Shown piece by piece: positions 15,734 through 25,034 of a stretch of DNA of 64,000 nucleotides. This DNA is from Caloramator quimbayensis (GTDB lineage: Bacteria; Bacillota; Clostridia; Clostridiales; Caloramatoraceae), in contig NZ_FUYH01000013.1 in assembly GCF_900167605.1 (NCBI RefSeq), positions 1 through 64,000 of the forward strand, read 5' to 3'. The notes beneath the pieces are model-generated. The model did not search any database and was not told the origin of the DNA. It was given only the letters and a program-made list of their open reading frames with translations. A program made the translations under genes and the position numbers. Numbering within the stretch: position 1 is the first letter of the stretch; each line of letters starts with the position of its first letter.

Positions 15734-17983
15734 TTATTTTATAAATCTATTATAATACTCTCCTAACTTTTCATCGCAGAAAGCCTTTATCCAGTCCTTC
15801 TCTTCCTGTGAAAGTTTTTTCCAAACATAAGGATTAAACTCTATGTACTCTATGTCCTTGCTTTTTCTTAAAAACCTCATGTCTTCAAATCTTTTAAAAG
15901 GATTCTCAAAAATATTTCTCTTTACTAACTTTCTATCGATTTCATCTCTGCAATATATGCTGTTTGGTTTTTCAACATAAAGATTTTTATTCCTTCTATC
16001 TTCATAAAACTTGATAAAGTATTCAACCACATCATCAATTAAAGCCTTTCCATTTTCATCGCAGCATTCAAGCATAGCTTTCAAAAGAACTGGTTTATAT
16101 GAATAGGACATATCCATCTTTTCCACCATTTCAATAAATATGTCCTTCATATTGCTGTGATTAATAAGCCTCCAGCCATATTCCTTTGCGTATTTTAAAA
16201 CAGTCTCCTTTTTAAAATAATTAAAATATTTACTGCCCGCTGGAACTTTTAAATCAGGTATTATTTTCCCTTCTCTTATGTATCTTGATATTGTTTCTTC
16301 CTGAACATCAACCATCCTTACAAACTCTATCTGAGAAATAAGGTTTTTAACTTCCTCCTGCCAGTTAAATAAATCTATATATTCATAATCAGTAACATCT
16401 ACAGGAAAATCCAAATAAACTGCAGGTTTTTCTCCATTTTTAAGCATATTATTTTCAAATTCTTTAAGATTATCGGGTGCTAAAACATATTCATTAGGTC
16501 TGTATTTGTCAATATTAAAAAGCCTATGCAAGGATAATGCATTATTAAACATATTGGCATTATCAATAAAATCAAAAACCATCAAATATTCTTTACCCTC
16601 ACATTTTCTTGTACCTCTTCCCAATTGCTGAAGATAAATGGTTTTTGACATTGTAGGTCTTGCCATGAATAAAACCTGTGTTCTTGGGCTGTCCCATCCT
16701 TCATTCAGCAAATCGCAGGCGCACAATACATTTATTTCTCCATATTCGTATTCTTTTAAAATTCTTTGCCTTTCCTTTGAAGGCATCATGCCTGATACTG
16801 CATATGCATTAATATTATTTTCTTTAAGCATATCGGCTATAGTTTTAGCATGATTTACTGATGCGCAGAATATAACTGTTTTTTTATCTTTTACATAATT
16901 CAAAAACGTTTCTACTATTATTTTATTTCTCTCTGGCACAAATATTTTACTTTCAAGATCTTGAGAGTTGTACTTTATTCCATTAAATCTTACATTAGAA
17001 ATATCAACATTGGTTTTTACCCTTATGCATCTTATAGGAACTAATTCCCCTACTTGAACTGCTGTCTTTAAATCTAATTTATGGGCGATATTCTTAAAAA
17101 GTTCAAGTATGTCCTCTCCATCCATTCTCTCTGGTGTAGCTGTAAGACCTAAAGTAAACTTTGGCCTAAAATAGCTCAATATTTTTTTATATGTTTCAGC
17201 GGCTCCATGATGTGCTTCATCGATAATTATATATTCAAATTCATCTGGACTGAAATTATCTATATTCTGGCTTATACTTTGAACGCTTCCACAAACAATA
17301 TATGCATCCTTTTCTTTTTTTTCAGCAATATAAATGCCTGAATCTTTCTCAGGCCATAGCTCATTAAACTTTTCCTTAGCTTGAAATACCAAATCCTTTG
17401 TATGGGCAAGATATAGTGTCCTGCTTTCTAATCTTTTAGCATCGGATATGGCAGTTACGGTTTTACCTGTACCTGTTGCATGATATAAAAGGGCAATGCT
17501 TTCCCCATTTCTTCTCATATTATCTAAATTTTTTAAAGCTTCCTCTTGATGATCCTTTAAAACAATAGCTCGTCCTTTTTGCTTTGGTAAAAAATCTTCA
17601 AACTCTTTAAAGAGAGGCATTTCCCCAATAAAAGTAATAAGCTCGTCCTTAACCTTTTCCCTTTGATATTTAAGCTGCCTATATGCCCATCTGTATACTT
17701 TCCAGTTTTGATATATTAAGCTGTTTTGCTTTAAAAGATCGTCAAAATATTTGCCTTCATTAACTTTATATGGATTATGATAATTTTCTCCATCTATCTC
17801 GAATGCAATTTTATAATCTTCGCACATTAGTGCAAAATCTATAAACCTGTTGTTCCCATAAATATCTACAACTGGATACTGCATAAAAAGATAATTAGTT
17901 TTATCCGCACCAAATACATCAGAAAATATATCAATGAATAAATCCTCAGCTAAACTCGAAAGTTTTATTTCATCTTTACCCAT
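15734..17983 (-). CDS. Nuclease-helicase fusion (PD-(D/E)XK-like N-terminus + SF2 DEAH helicase)
   Basis: 749 residues from the ATG at 17983 (AGAGAG upstream; an ATG at 17992 is in frame). Residues 40-100 carry a Vsr/DUF559-like nuclease pattern (RFIDFAL, D49; FEIDGENYH, E62, D64, H69; WKVYRW). Residues 145-500 are an SF2 helicase: HATGTGKT (168-175), IIDEAHHG (DEAH 255-258), TATPER (281-286) and QQLGRGTRK (motif VI). A MerR-like helix-turn-helix follows (MVDVQEETISRYIREGKIIP). The C-terminal SYKPVLLKAMLE...FIKFYEDRR segment is shared with restriction-type helicases. This architecture is typical of restriction or anti-phage nucleases. Neighbours are the methyltransferase and mobile-element debris. 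Confidence 0.8.
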   Translation of the reverse strand: MGKDEIKLSSLAEDLFIDIFSDVFGADKTNYLFMQYPVVDIYGNNRFIDFALMCEDYKIAFEIDGENYHNPYKVNEGKYFDDLLKQNSLIYQNWKVYRWAYRQLKYQREKVKDELITFIGEMPLFKEFEDFLPKQKGRAIVLKDHQEEALKNLDNMRRNGESIALLYHATGTGKTVTAISDAKRLESRTLYLAHTKDLVFQAKEKFNELWPEKDSGIYIAEKKEKDAYIVCGSVQSISQNIDNFSPDEFEYIIIDEAHHGAAETYKKILSYFRPKFTLGLTATPERMDGEDILELFKNIAHKLDLKTAVQVGELVPIRCIRVKTNVDISNVRFNGIKYNSQDLESKIFVPERNKIIVETFLNYVKDKKTVIFCASVNHAKTIADMLKENNINAYAVSGMMPSKERQRILKEYEYGEINVLCACDLLNEGWDSPRTQVLFMARPTMSKTIYLQQLGRGTRKCEGKEYLMVFDFIDNANMFNNALSLHRLFNIDKYRPNEYVLAPDNLKEFENNMLKNGEKPAVYLDFPVDVTDYEYIDLFNWQEEVKNLISQIEFVRMVDVQEETISRYIREGKIIPDLKVPAGSKYFNYFKKETVLKYAKEYGWRLINHSNMKDIFIEMVEKMDMSYSYKPVLLKAMLECCDENGKALIDDVVEYFIKFYEDRRNKNLYVEKPNSIYCRDEIDRKLVKRNIFENPFKRFEDMRFLRKSKDIEYIEFNPYVWKKLSQEEKDWIKAFCDEKLGEYYNRFIK

Positions 17984-17992
17984 ATGAATCAT

Positions 17993-18335
17993 CTCTCTTT
18001 AATAAATTTTTAGACTTTCTAATAAAATATCAATTAATACAATTTAATTTATCTATTCTACAAAAATACTTATATTCCTATCTGCTATAGAATTTTTTTG
18101 GGGGACAGTTCTCTTTTTTTTGCTGTTTCTGTTCAAACTTTAAGGCGGTCTACTCTCTGCCCTAAAAAGCATTTTTTTGAGAACCGTCCCTTTTTAAAAA
18201 CAAATCTTTATCTAAAACCGTTTTATAAAAGAACCGTCCCTTTTCATTAACGGTTGTCCCTCCAAGCCTTAAAAAGCATTTATTGATGAACTGTCCCTCT
18301 TAAATTTTATAAGACCGCTAATATCTATAAATTCT
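17993..18335. other. Intergenic REP cluster
   Basis: Holds the 89-bp REPIN-like unit at 18102-18190, solitary ends AACCGTCCC (18232-18240) and AACTGTCCC (18289-18297), and a truncated relative of the unit's 3' half (AAAAAGCATTTATTGATG, 18270-18288). No gene seen. Confidence 0.7.
18102..18190 (+). repeat. REPIN-like unit, 89 bp (copy A)
   Basis: GGGACAGTTCTC at one end and GAGAACCGTCCC at the other, with GCTGTTTCTGTTCAAAC and TACTCTCTGCCCTAAAAAGC inside. It differs from copy B (20619-20707) at only two positions. Confidence 0.85.
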
Positions 18336-19136
18336 TTATCTATTGTTTTTTCTATAGTTTAACGGTGATACTCCATATTTTTTCTTAAATAGCTTTGAAA
18401 AATTATAAACATCATTATAACCTACGTTTTGTGAAATTTCGCTTATAGAGTAGGATGAATTGAGAAGAAGCTGGATGGCCTTTTCAAGTCTTGTTGCAAT
18501 GATATAATCCTGTGGGGACTTTCCGGTTATATTTTTAAAAATGCGGTAAAAATAACGCCTGTCTATACCAAGCATATTTGAAATTTCATTTATGCTGATA
18601 TCATTCATATACTTTGCCTTTATATAATCCTTTGCTCTTTTTACATAAATAGATGGGTTGTCCATATTAATACTTTTGTTATTTATATTATAGAGCTTAT
18701 AAAACATTTCATATATTTTACTGCATAGTAATATCTCTGCATAATCTAAAGATTCTTTAGATTGTTTCATATCTATAAAAACGCTTTCTACATCAGGGCA
18801 GTACAAAACATCGTTGTTTAAAAGTCCGGTATGGTTTATTAAATTAAGTACATTGCCTCCGTCAAAGCCTATCCAAATATAACTCCAAGGTTCATAAGAA
18901 TCCGCAACATAATATGTAGTAATATCAGGTCTTATTAAAAACATCCATCCCTTTGAAAGTTTATATTCTTTATTATCAACAATAAACTTACCTTTTCCTG
19001 AAACTATATAATGAATTAAATAATATTCCCTTATAGCCGGCCCAAAGGAATGGTTTTTTTCACAATCTTCCCATCCAAAAATAAGAGGATTTATATCAGA
19101 AAAATTTCGATTGATAAGAAGAACATTATGCTGCAT
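18336..19136 (-). CDS. AraC-family transcriptional regulator
   Basis: 266 residues. The N-terminal cupin sensor (GPAIREYYLIHYIVSGKGKFIVDNKEYKLSKGWMFLIRPD) is followed by a C-terminal double HTH from about residue 165 (VKRAKDYIKAKYMNDISINEISNMLGIDRRYFYRIFKN...GYNDVYNFSKLFKKKYGVSPLNYR). Divergently transcribed from the GH4 gene, 130-140 bp away, so it most likely activates that gene in response to an alpha-galactoside or alpha-glucoside. Confidence 0.92.
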   Translation of the reverse strand: MQHNVLLINRNFSDINPLIFGWEDCEKNHSFGPAIREYYLIHYIVSGKGKFIVDNKEYKLSKGWMFLIRPDITTYYVADSYEPWSYIWIGFDGGNVLNLINHTGLLNNDVLYCPDVESVFIDMKQSKESLDYAEILLCSKIYEMFYKLYNINNKSINMDNPSIYVKRAKDYIKAKYMNDISINEISNMLGIDRRYFYRIFKNITGKSPQDYIIATRLEKAIQLLLNSSYSISEISQNVGYNDVYNFSKLFKKKYGVSPLNYRKNNR

Positions 19137-19273
19137 TTTTTATCCCTTCTTTAAACTTTATAATGGTTACATTATAACAAAAAATAGATACATTATACAA
19201 TTTTAATTTATGCTTTTGTAAGTTATATTATAGGCAATATATAATAAGCAATGATTTTCGGGGAGTGATTAAT

Positions 19274-20599
19274 ATGGTCAAAATAACATTTATGGGGGCA
19301 GGAAGCACTATTTTCGCAAAAAACGTATTGGGAGACTGCATGTGTACCGATTCTTTAAAAGATTGTGTTATAAATTTATACGATATTGATCCTGACAGAT
19401 TAAAAGAATCTGAAATGATGCTGAATGTTATTAATAAAAATGTTAATGGCGGCAGAGCTAAAATCAATACTTTTTTAGGAGTAGAAAACAGAAAGGCTGC
19501 ATTAAAGGGCGCAGATTTTGTTGTTAACGCAATTCAAGTTGGAGGATATGATCCATGTACAATTATTGATTTTGAAGTGCCTAAGAAATATGGGCTAAGA
19601 CAGACAATAGGTGATACCCTCGGAATAGGGGGAATTATGAGGGCGCTAAGGACTATACCTGTATTAGAGGACTTTGCAAGGGATATTGAAAAGGTATGCC
19701 CTGATGCATGGTTTTTAAACTACACTAATCCTATGTCTATGCTTTCAGGTTTTATGCAAAGGTATACTAATGTAAAAACAGTTGGGCTTTGCCATAGTGT
19801 ACAGGTCTGTTCAGAAAACCTATTAAAGTCCCTTGATATGGAGGATAAACTTTCGGGGAGAAAAGAACTTATTGCAGGTATAAACCATATGGCTTGGCTT
19901 CTTGAAATTAAAGATAAGGACGGAAACGATTTATACCCAGAAATCAGAAAAAGAGCATTTATTAAGAATAAAAACGAGAAGCATGATGATATGGTAAGAT
20001 TTGAATATATAAATCGCTTTGGTTATTATTGTACGGAATCGAGTGAACATAATGCAGAATATAATCCTTTCTTTATAAAGTCAAAATATCCAGAGCTTAT
20101 TGAAAAATATAATATTCCTCTTGATGAATACCCAAGAAGATGTATAAATCAAATTAAGGGCTGGGAAGAACAAAAGAAAAAGCTTATAGAGAATCCTGTT
20201 CTTACCCATAAACGAAGCCATGAATATGCTTCTTACATAATGGAAGCTATTGTTGAAAATAAGCCCTATAAAATAGGAGGTAATGTTATTAACAAAGGAG
20301 GGCTTATTGAAAATCTTCCAGAGGATGCCTGCGTTGAAGTTCCATGTATGGTAGATAGCAGAGGTATTAATCCTTGTTATGTAGGGAAGCTTCCCTTGCA
20401 GCTATCGGCAATGAATATGCTGCATATTAACGTGCATTTACTAACTATAGAAGCTGCAGTTACAAAGAAAAGAGAATATATATATGATGCTGCAATGATG
20501 GATCCTCATACAGCTTCAGAACTCTCTATTGATGATATAGTAAATATGGTAGATGAACTTATTGAAAAGCACGGGCATTATCTACCTCAATATAAATAA
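19274..20599 (+). CDS. GH4 alpha-galactosidase/alpha-glucosidase
   Basis: Family 4 glycosidase, 441 residues, using NAD+ and Mn2+ in a redox elimination mechanism (established for the family). The N-terminal Rossmann site is ITFMGAGSTIFAKNVLGD. Metal ligands correspond to C173 in GLCHSVQ and H205 in INHMAWL; NYTNPMSM (149-156) is the substrate loop. CHSV is the pattern of MelA-type alpha-galactosidases and some alpha-glucosidases. Start taken at the ATG at 19274 behind GGGGAG; a GTG at 19265 is in frame. No sugar transporter is adjacent, so uptake must come from elsewhere. The AraC-GH4 pair is bracketed by 89-bp near-identical repeats. Confidence 0.9.
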   Translation: MVKITFMGAGSTIFAKNVLGDCMCTDSLKDCVINLYDIDPDRLKESEMMLNVINKNVNGGRAKINTFLGVENRKAALKGADFVVNAIQVGGYDPCTIIDFEVPKKYGLRQTIGDTLGIGGIMRALRTIPVLEDFARDIEKVCPDAWFLNYTNPMSMLSGFMQRYTNVKTVGLCHSVQVCSENLLKSLDMEDKLSGRKELIAGINHMAWLLEIKDKDGNDLYPEIRKRAFIKNKNEKHDDMVRFEYINRFGYYCTESSEHNAEYNPFFIKSKYPELIEKYNIPLDEYPRRCINQIKGWEEQKKKLIENPVLTHKRSHEYASYIMEAIVENKPYKIGGNVINKGGLIENLPEDACVEVPCMVDSRGINPCYVGKLPLQLSAMNMLHINVHLLTIEAAVTKKREYIYDAAMMDPHTASELSIDDIVNMVDELIEKHGHYLPQYK

Positions 20600-20618
20600 G
20601 GTAAATATATTTTTTTGG

Positions 20619-20707
20619 GGGACAGTTCTCTTTTTTTTGCTGTTTCTGTTCAAACTTTAAGGCGGCCTACTCTCTGCCCTAAAAAGCATTTTTTTGAGAA
20701 CTGTCCC
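20619..20707 (+). repeat. REPIN-like unit, 89 bp (copy B)
   Basis: Same orientation as copy A and two mismatches to it; begins 20 bp after the GH4 stop. Downstream are the palindrome GGTGCCAGGCACC (20753-20765) and a degenerate pair AACCGTCCC (20781-20789) / GGGGCAGTTCTC (20794-20805). Confidence 0.85.
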
Positions 20708-20806
20708 TTTTCAGCAATTTAATAGCATATTTTTCCTCCATTCTCCTTCTCCGGTGCCAGGCACCAACAAACATAAAGAAAACCGTCCCAAAAGGGGCAG
20801 TTCTCT

Positions 20807-21148
20807 TTAACACGCAATTATCTCTTTTATTCTAAATTCCCTTCCGCATAGGAGTTCATAGTCTTTAACGTTGCAGTTTGGGCATATACCTTTATTCTCG
20901 ATTATGTTAAAAACTTTATTGCATTTTCTGCAAAGGGCATTCCCTGGGAGTATCTCAATCTTCAGCTTAGTATCCTGAAGCATAGTACCATCTACAGCCG
21001 CAGGATAGCAGGCTTCAACATATCTTGGAATCATGGCTGACAGCTCTCCTATTTGAAGAACCAAAGTATCTATTTTCTTTATATTATTTTTAATCGCAAA
21101 GTTTTCAACGGTTTTTACGACTTCTATTACAACTCCTAATTCGTGCAA
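20807..21148 (-). CDS. hypA: Hydrogenase/nickel maturation protein HypA
   Basis: Nickel metallochaperone of 113 residues from a TTG start at 21148. This start is required because HypA binds Ni through the N-terminal Met1-His2-Glu3, and TTG CAC GAA gives exactly M-H-E-L-G; GAGGTG lies 6 bases ahead, and the longer GTG (21157) is inside that site. The zinc domain is CRKC (residues 73-76) and CPNC (90-93). With HypB it delivers Ni to [NiFe]-hydrogenase or other Ni enzymes. The stop codon overlaps a degenerate REP end (TAAAGAGAACTGCCCC). Confidence 0.93.
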   Translation of the reverse strand: MHELGVVIEVVKTVENFAIKNNIKKIDTLVLQIGELSAMIPRYVEACYPAAVDGTMLQDTKLKIEILPGNALCRKCNKVFNIIENKGICPNCNVKDYELLCGREFRIKEIIAC

Positions 21149-21194
21149 TATAATCACCTCTTAAAAGTTAAGGAGGGGATACTCCCCTTCCTTA

Positions 21195-23888
21195 TTATTC
21201 CTTTGACCAAAATGCCGCTTTTATAAATTTTACAGGCTTTTTAACAGCAATTCTAACCTTTCGTTTTAAGGCATATTTCATAACCGTAGGCTTTATCTTT
21301 TCAAATTCTAATCCTGATTTATCATACTTTCTAACAAGTTTTATAGCATCAAATTTACATTTTGTAGTACAAAGTCCGCATCCTACGCACATGAATTCAT
21401 CTACAATCGTGGCACCGCAGCCAAGACATCTTTCAGTCTCCTTCTTAACCTGCTCCTCTGTAAAGGTTCCTCTTAAATCTCTGAAAGTTTCCTTTGAATC
21501 CTTTGCATTGTTATTAATAGGTCTTTGTCTTGGCATTTTATCGTATCCATCAAGTATTAGATTTTCTTTATCAAGTGGGCGATAATCCCTCTTTGTACGC
21601 CCGAGGATTAAACTTTGACCTGGATGAACATAGCGGTGAATTGATATTGCTGCCTCTTTTCCTATTGCAATTGCATCTATTGCAAACTTAGGACCTGTTA
21701 TAGCATCTCCCCCTGCAAATACATCGCTCTCCCCGCTCTGATAGGTTACAGGGTCAACCTTTAAAGTCTTATTTGGGTTAAGTTCCATCTTTGAGCCTTC
21801 TAAAAGTCCTCCCCAATCCATTGCCTGTCCTACTGAAATCAAGATATAATCTGCCTCAACTGTTATTGTTTCATTCTCATCATATTTAGGACTGAACCTT
21901 TTATTTTCGTCAAATACAGAAACGCATTTTTTAAATTCAACCCCTTTAACTTTTCCATTTTCAGCTATAATTCTCTTTGGTCCCCATGAATTGTTTATAT
22001 CAATCCCCTCAGAAAGTGCCTCTTCTATTTCTTCCTTTAGGGCTGGCATCTCATCCCTTTTCTCAAGGCAGTACATATTAACCTTTGATGAACCAACTCT
22101 AACAGCAGTTCTTGCTACATCTATTGCAACGTTGCCTCCGCCTATTACAACAACATTTCCCCTTAGCTTTATATCCTCTCCTAAGTTAACTTTTCTCAAA
22201 AAATCTACTCCTGTCATTACGCCCTGAGAATCTTCACCTTCTATATTCAGCTTTCTTCCATTTTGTGCGCCTATTGCTATATAAAAGGCTTCATATCCCT
22301 GAGCTCTTAAATCCTTAAGGCTTACTTCCTTTCCAACTTCAACCCCTGTCTTAAACTCAACTCCAAGTTCTCTTAAAATATCTATTTCAGCGTTAACTAC
22401 ATCCTTTTCAAGCCTGAAGGATGGTATTCCGAGGGTTAGCATTCCTCCTAAAGCCTTTTGTTTTTCAAATACGGTTACTTTATAGCCGTCGATTGCAAGA
22501 TAATATGCGCAGGATAATCCTGAAGGTCCTGCCCCTATTATTGCAATCTTTTTACCATAATTATGTCTTAATTTAGGAACATATCGCACATCCTTTTTCA
22601 AATCCTGCTCTGCTATAAATTTTTTAATATCATCTATTGCTATAGGATCGTCTATGTCTCCCCTTGTACATGCAGATTCGCAGTATCTTGGGCAAACACG
22701 GCCGCATACTGCTGGGAATGGGTTTTCCTTTTTAATAAGCTCTAATGCCTCAGTATATTTTCCCTGAGCTGCAAGCTTTATATAGCCCTGAATTCCAATG
22801 TGGGCAGGGCATTCTGCCTTACATGGGCTTGAGCCAGTATCAACAACAACCTTTCTATTAGTACGATAATCAATATTCCATTTATCCTCTCCCCATTCTG
22901 TATCATAGGGAAGCTCCCTCTTTTTCTCCTTTATTGGTGTTTTTGTGCAGAGTTTCTGACCTAATTTAAGGGCATTTGCTGGGCAGCTTTCAACGCATTC
23001 CCCGCAGGCAACGCATTTATCCTTATCAACCTGTGAAACATAGTTTGAGCGCACCATATCAGGATTAACATACATCTCAGCGATTCTCATTGAAAAGCAG
23101 GAGCACCCGCAGCAGTTGCATATAGCATGGGTTTTACCTGGGCCGTCTAAATTTGGAATGCTGTGCATAAGTCCGTTTTCTTCAGCCCTTTTAATTATTT
23201 CAAAGGCTTCCTCACGGGTAATCTGACGGCCTCTTCCTGTACGAATATAATATTCAGCAGCATGTCCCAACTGTATGCACATATCTTCCTTTAAGTGTCC
23301 GCAGCCCTCTCCCATAGCTTCCCTCGCTGTACGGCAGGAACAATCGGAAACAGAGAATATTGTGTTTTCGTTTAAATATTTTGAAACTTCTTCATAGGAG
23401 GCTCTCCTCGTCTCTCCCATAATAGACTGCTCAATAGGTATAACACGCATAGGCCCTGTTCCAACTGGGAAATTACCTGCAGCTAAAGGCCCTTTTTTTC
23501 TTCCATAAGCCTCAAAGGCCCTTGGTATTTGTGGATACTTTTTAGAGTTTTCTTTATTGTTAACCATCATTTCCATGTGGCCTGGAACCCAAACTTCATG
23601 CCAGTACTTATCAACGCCGTCGATTTTGTTAACAAAGGCAGCCCCTGCCATGGCAAGTTCCCATAGAAGCTTTTGAGTCTCCTCAATGGATTTGCCGCAA
23701 AGGGGAGCGATTTCCTCAGCACTTTTTGGTTTTCTAAACTCGAGGCATAGTCCTACCTCTGCCATTTCTTCTGTAACTACCGGTTCTAAAACCATATACT
23801 CAGGGTCTGTTGGCTTTATTTCGTTTTTTGCACCTCTTTTTGTTCCGCTAATCTTATTTGCATAATCGAGAACCTTTTCCTTTACCAT
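21195..23888 (-). CDS. Multi-domain Fe-S flavoprotein: ferredoxin-like N-terminus plus GltD-like NAD(P)H oxidoreductase
   Basis: About 897 residues (ATG 23888 behind GGGGGA; ATG 23903 also in frame). The first 280 residues carry clustered cysteines (SDCSCRTAREAMGEGCGH, ICNCCGCSC). A ferredoxin motif CVACGECVESCP follows. Then comes a glutamate-synthase-small-subunit-like region: N-terminal Fe-S part (CKAECPAHIGIQGYI, CGRVCPRYCESACTRG), FAD site IIGAGPSGLSCAYYLA, NAD(P) site VIGGGNVAIDVARTA and GGDAITGPKFAIDAI. At the C-terminus are ERCLGCG and CVGCGLCTTKCKFDAI. It likely passes electrons between NAD(P)H, flavin and ferredoxin or a partner. Placement between hypA and hypB is unusual and suggests a link to a nickel enzyme, but that is inference. 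Confidence 0.82.
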   Translation of the reverse strand: MVKEKVLDYANKISGTKRGAKNEIKPTDPEYMVLEPVVTEEMAEVGLCLEFRKPKSAEEIAPLCGKSIEETQKLLWELAMAGAAFVNKIDGVDKYWHEVWVPGHMEMMVNNKENSKKYPQIPRAFEAYGRKKGPLAAGNFPVGTGPMRVIPIEQSIMGETRRASYEEVSKYLNENTIFSVSDCSCRTAREAMGEGCGHLKEDMCIQLGHAAEYYIRTGRGRQITREEAFEIIKRAEENGLMHSIPNLDGPGKTHAICNCCGCSCFSMRIAEMYVNPDMVRSNYVSQVDKDKCVACGECVESCPANALKLGQKLCTKTPIKEKKRELPYDTEWGEDKWNIDYRTNRKVVVDTGSSPCKAECPAHIGIQGYIKLAAQGKYTEALELIKKENPFPAVCGRVCPRYCESACTRGDIDDPIAIDDIKKFIAEQDLKKDVRYVPKLRHNYGKKIAIIGAGPSGLSCAYYLAIDGYKVTVFEKQKALGGMLTLGIPSFRLEKDVVNAEIDILRELGVEFKTGVEVGKEVSLKDLRAQGYEAFYIAIGAQNGRKLNIEGEDSQGVMTGVDFLRKVNLGEDIKLRGNVVVIGGGNVAIDVARTAVRVGSSKVNMYCLEKRDEMPALKEEIEEALSEGIDINNSWGPKRIIAENGKVKGVEFKKCVSVFDENKRFSPKYDENETITVEADYILISVGQAMDWGGLLEGSKMELNPNKTLKVDPVTYQSGESDVFAGGDAITGPKFAIDAIAIGKEAAISIHRYVHPGQSLILGRTKRDYRPLDKENLILDGYDKMPRQRPINNNAKDSKETFRDLRGTFTEEQVKKETERCLGCGATIVDEFMCVGCGLCTTKCKFDAIKLVRKYDKSGLEFEKIKPTVMKYALKRKVRIAVKKPVKFIKAAFWSKE

Positions 23889-23912
23889 TTCATAATCCCC
23901 CATATAATTATT

Positions 23913-24584
23913 TTAATTTTCATTCCATTTTTTGACTTCCTGTCTTAGCCAATCAGCCCATTCCTTTATACCTTCACCTGTTTTAGCAGAGATTGGAATT
24001 ACCTTTATGTTTGGATTTAGTTTCTTTGCTCTTTCTTTAACTGCCTCTATGTCAAAGTCGAATATTCCCATAGCATCTATTTTGTTAATCAAAAGGACAT
24101 CTACAATAGAGAACATTAAAGGATATTTCAAAGGCTTGTCATCGCCTTCGGGTACGCTTAAAATCATAGCATTTTTGCACGCACCTGTATCAAATTCCGC
24201 AGGGCATACTAAATTCCCAACGTTCTCGAGGATTACAAGGTCTAAGCCTTCAGTTCCAAGACCCTCTATTCCCTGCCTTGTCATTTCAGCATCGAGATGG
24301 CACATACCTCCTGTGTGAAGCTGTATTACCTTGGCACCGGTTTTAGAAACAACACTTGCATCAACATCCGAGTCAATGTCCGCCTCTAAAACTCCAATAT
24401 TAAGTTCGTCCTTTAGGGCTTCAATTGTTCTTAATACAGTAGTGGTTTTGCCAGAGCCAGGGGATGACATTAAATTTAAAAGAAAGGTCTTATCTTTTTT
24501 AAGCTCTTCTCTTAAAAGTTCCGCCTGTTTGTCATTGTTTTCAAAAACGCTTTGCTTAATCTCAATTATTTTATATGTATTCAT
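23913..24584 (-). CDS. hypB: Hydrogenase nickel incorporation GTPase HypB
   Basis: 223-residue SIMIBI-class GTPase for nickel insertion. Walker A SPGSGKTT (41-48), switch-I aspartates in EADIDSDVD (68-75), metal site C95-H96 in GGMCHLD with C127, and NKID (167-170) for guanine specificity. It lacks the N-terminal His-rich nickel store seen in some species. GGGGGG precedes the ATG. First gene of the hypB-flavoprotein-hypA operon (24-bp and about 46-bp gaps). hypC, D, E and F are absent from the window. Confidence 0.94.
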   Translation of the reverse strand: MNTYKIIEIKQSVFENNDKQAELLREELKKDKTFLLNLMSSPGSGKTTTVLRTIEALKDELNIGVLEADIDSDVDASVVSKTGAKVIQLHTGGMCHLDAEMTRQGIEGLGTEGLDLVILENVGNLVCPAEFDTGACKNAMILSVPEGDDKPLKYPLMFSIVDVLLINKIDAMGIFDFDIEAVKERAKKLNPNIKVIPISAKTGEGIKEWADWLRQEVKKWNEN

Positions 24585-24787
24585 TCAAAACCCCCCATGC
24601 TTATAATAATATTTTCCATTTTGTGAACAAAAAAACAATAACGTCAAGATTATTATACCATGCATTCTAAATTAAAAGAATGTATTTTTCAAATATTTTT
24701 AATTTTCAAGTTTGATATTTTTTTGACCTGAAAAGGTGCCATCCAATCTATAGTGAAAAATTCATAGGGCAGGCTTGTACTTATAGG

Positions 24788-24946
24788 GGGACGGTTCTCT
24801 TTTTTTGTGATTTGCTTTAGATATATGGCAAAGATAATCTTAGATATGATTCTTTCACTTTTATTAAACTATGGATTTGTTGATATTTGTGGGACAAACT
24901 AAGGGGCAGCCTCTTTTTTAAATCATGGAAAAAAGAGAACTGTCCC
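24788..24946 (+). repeat. REP-bounded element, 159 bp
   Basis: GGGACGGTTCTC at 24788 and GAGAACTGTCCC at 24935-24946 in inverted orientation. The interior is AT-rich. Confidence 0.75.
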
Positions 24947-24988
24947 TCAGCTTGTCTAATTAATTTTTAAGAATATTTGATATATATA

Positions 24989-25017
24989 TTGAAAATAATT
25001 TATAAGTGATATATAAT
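24989..25017 (+). promoter_or_regulatory. Promoter of the copper operon
   Basis: TTGAAA (24989-24994), 17-bp spacer, TATAAT (25012-25017). Confidence 0.82.
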
Positions 25018-25034
25018 ACTTATAAAGTTAAGCC

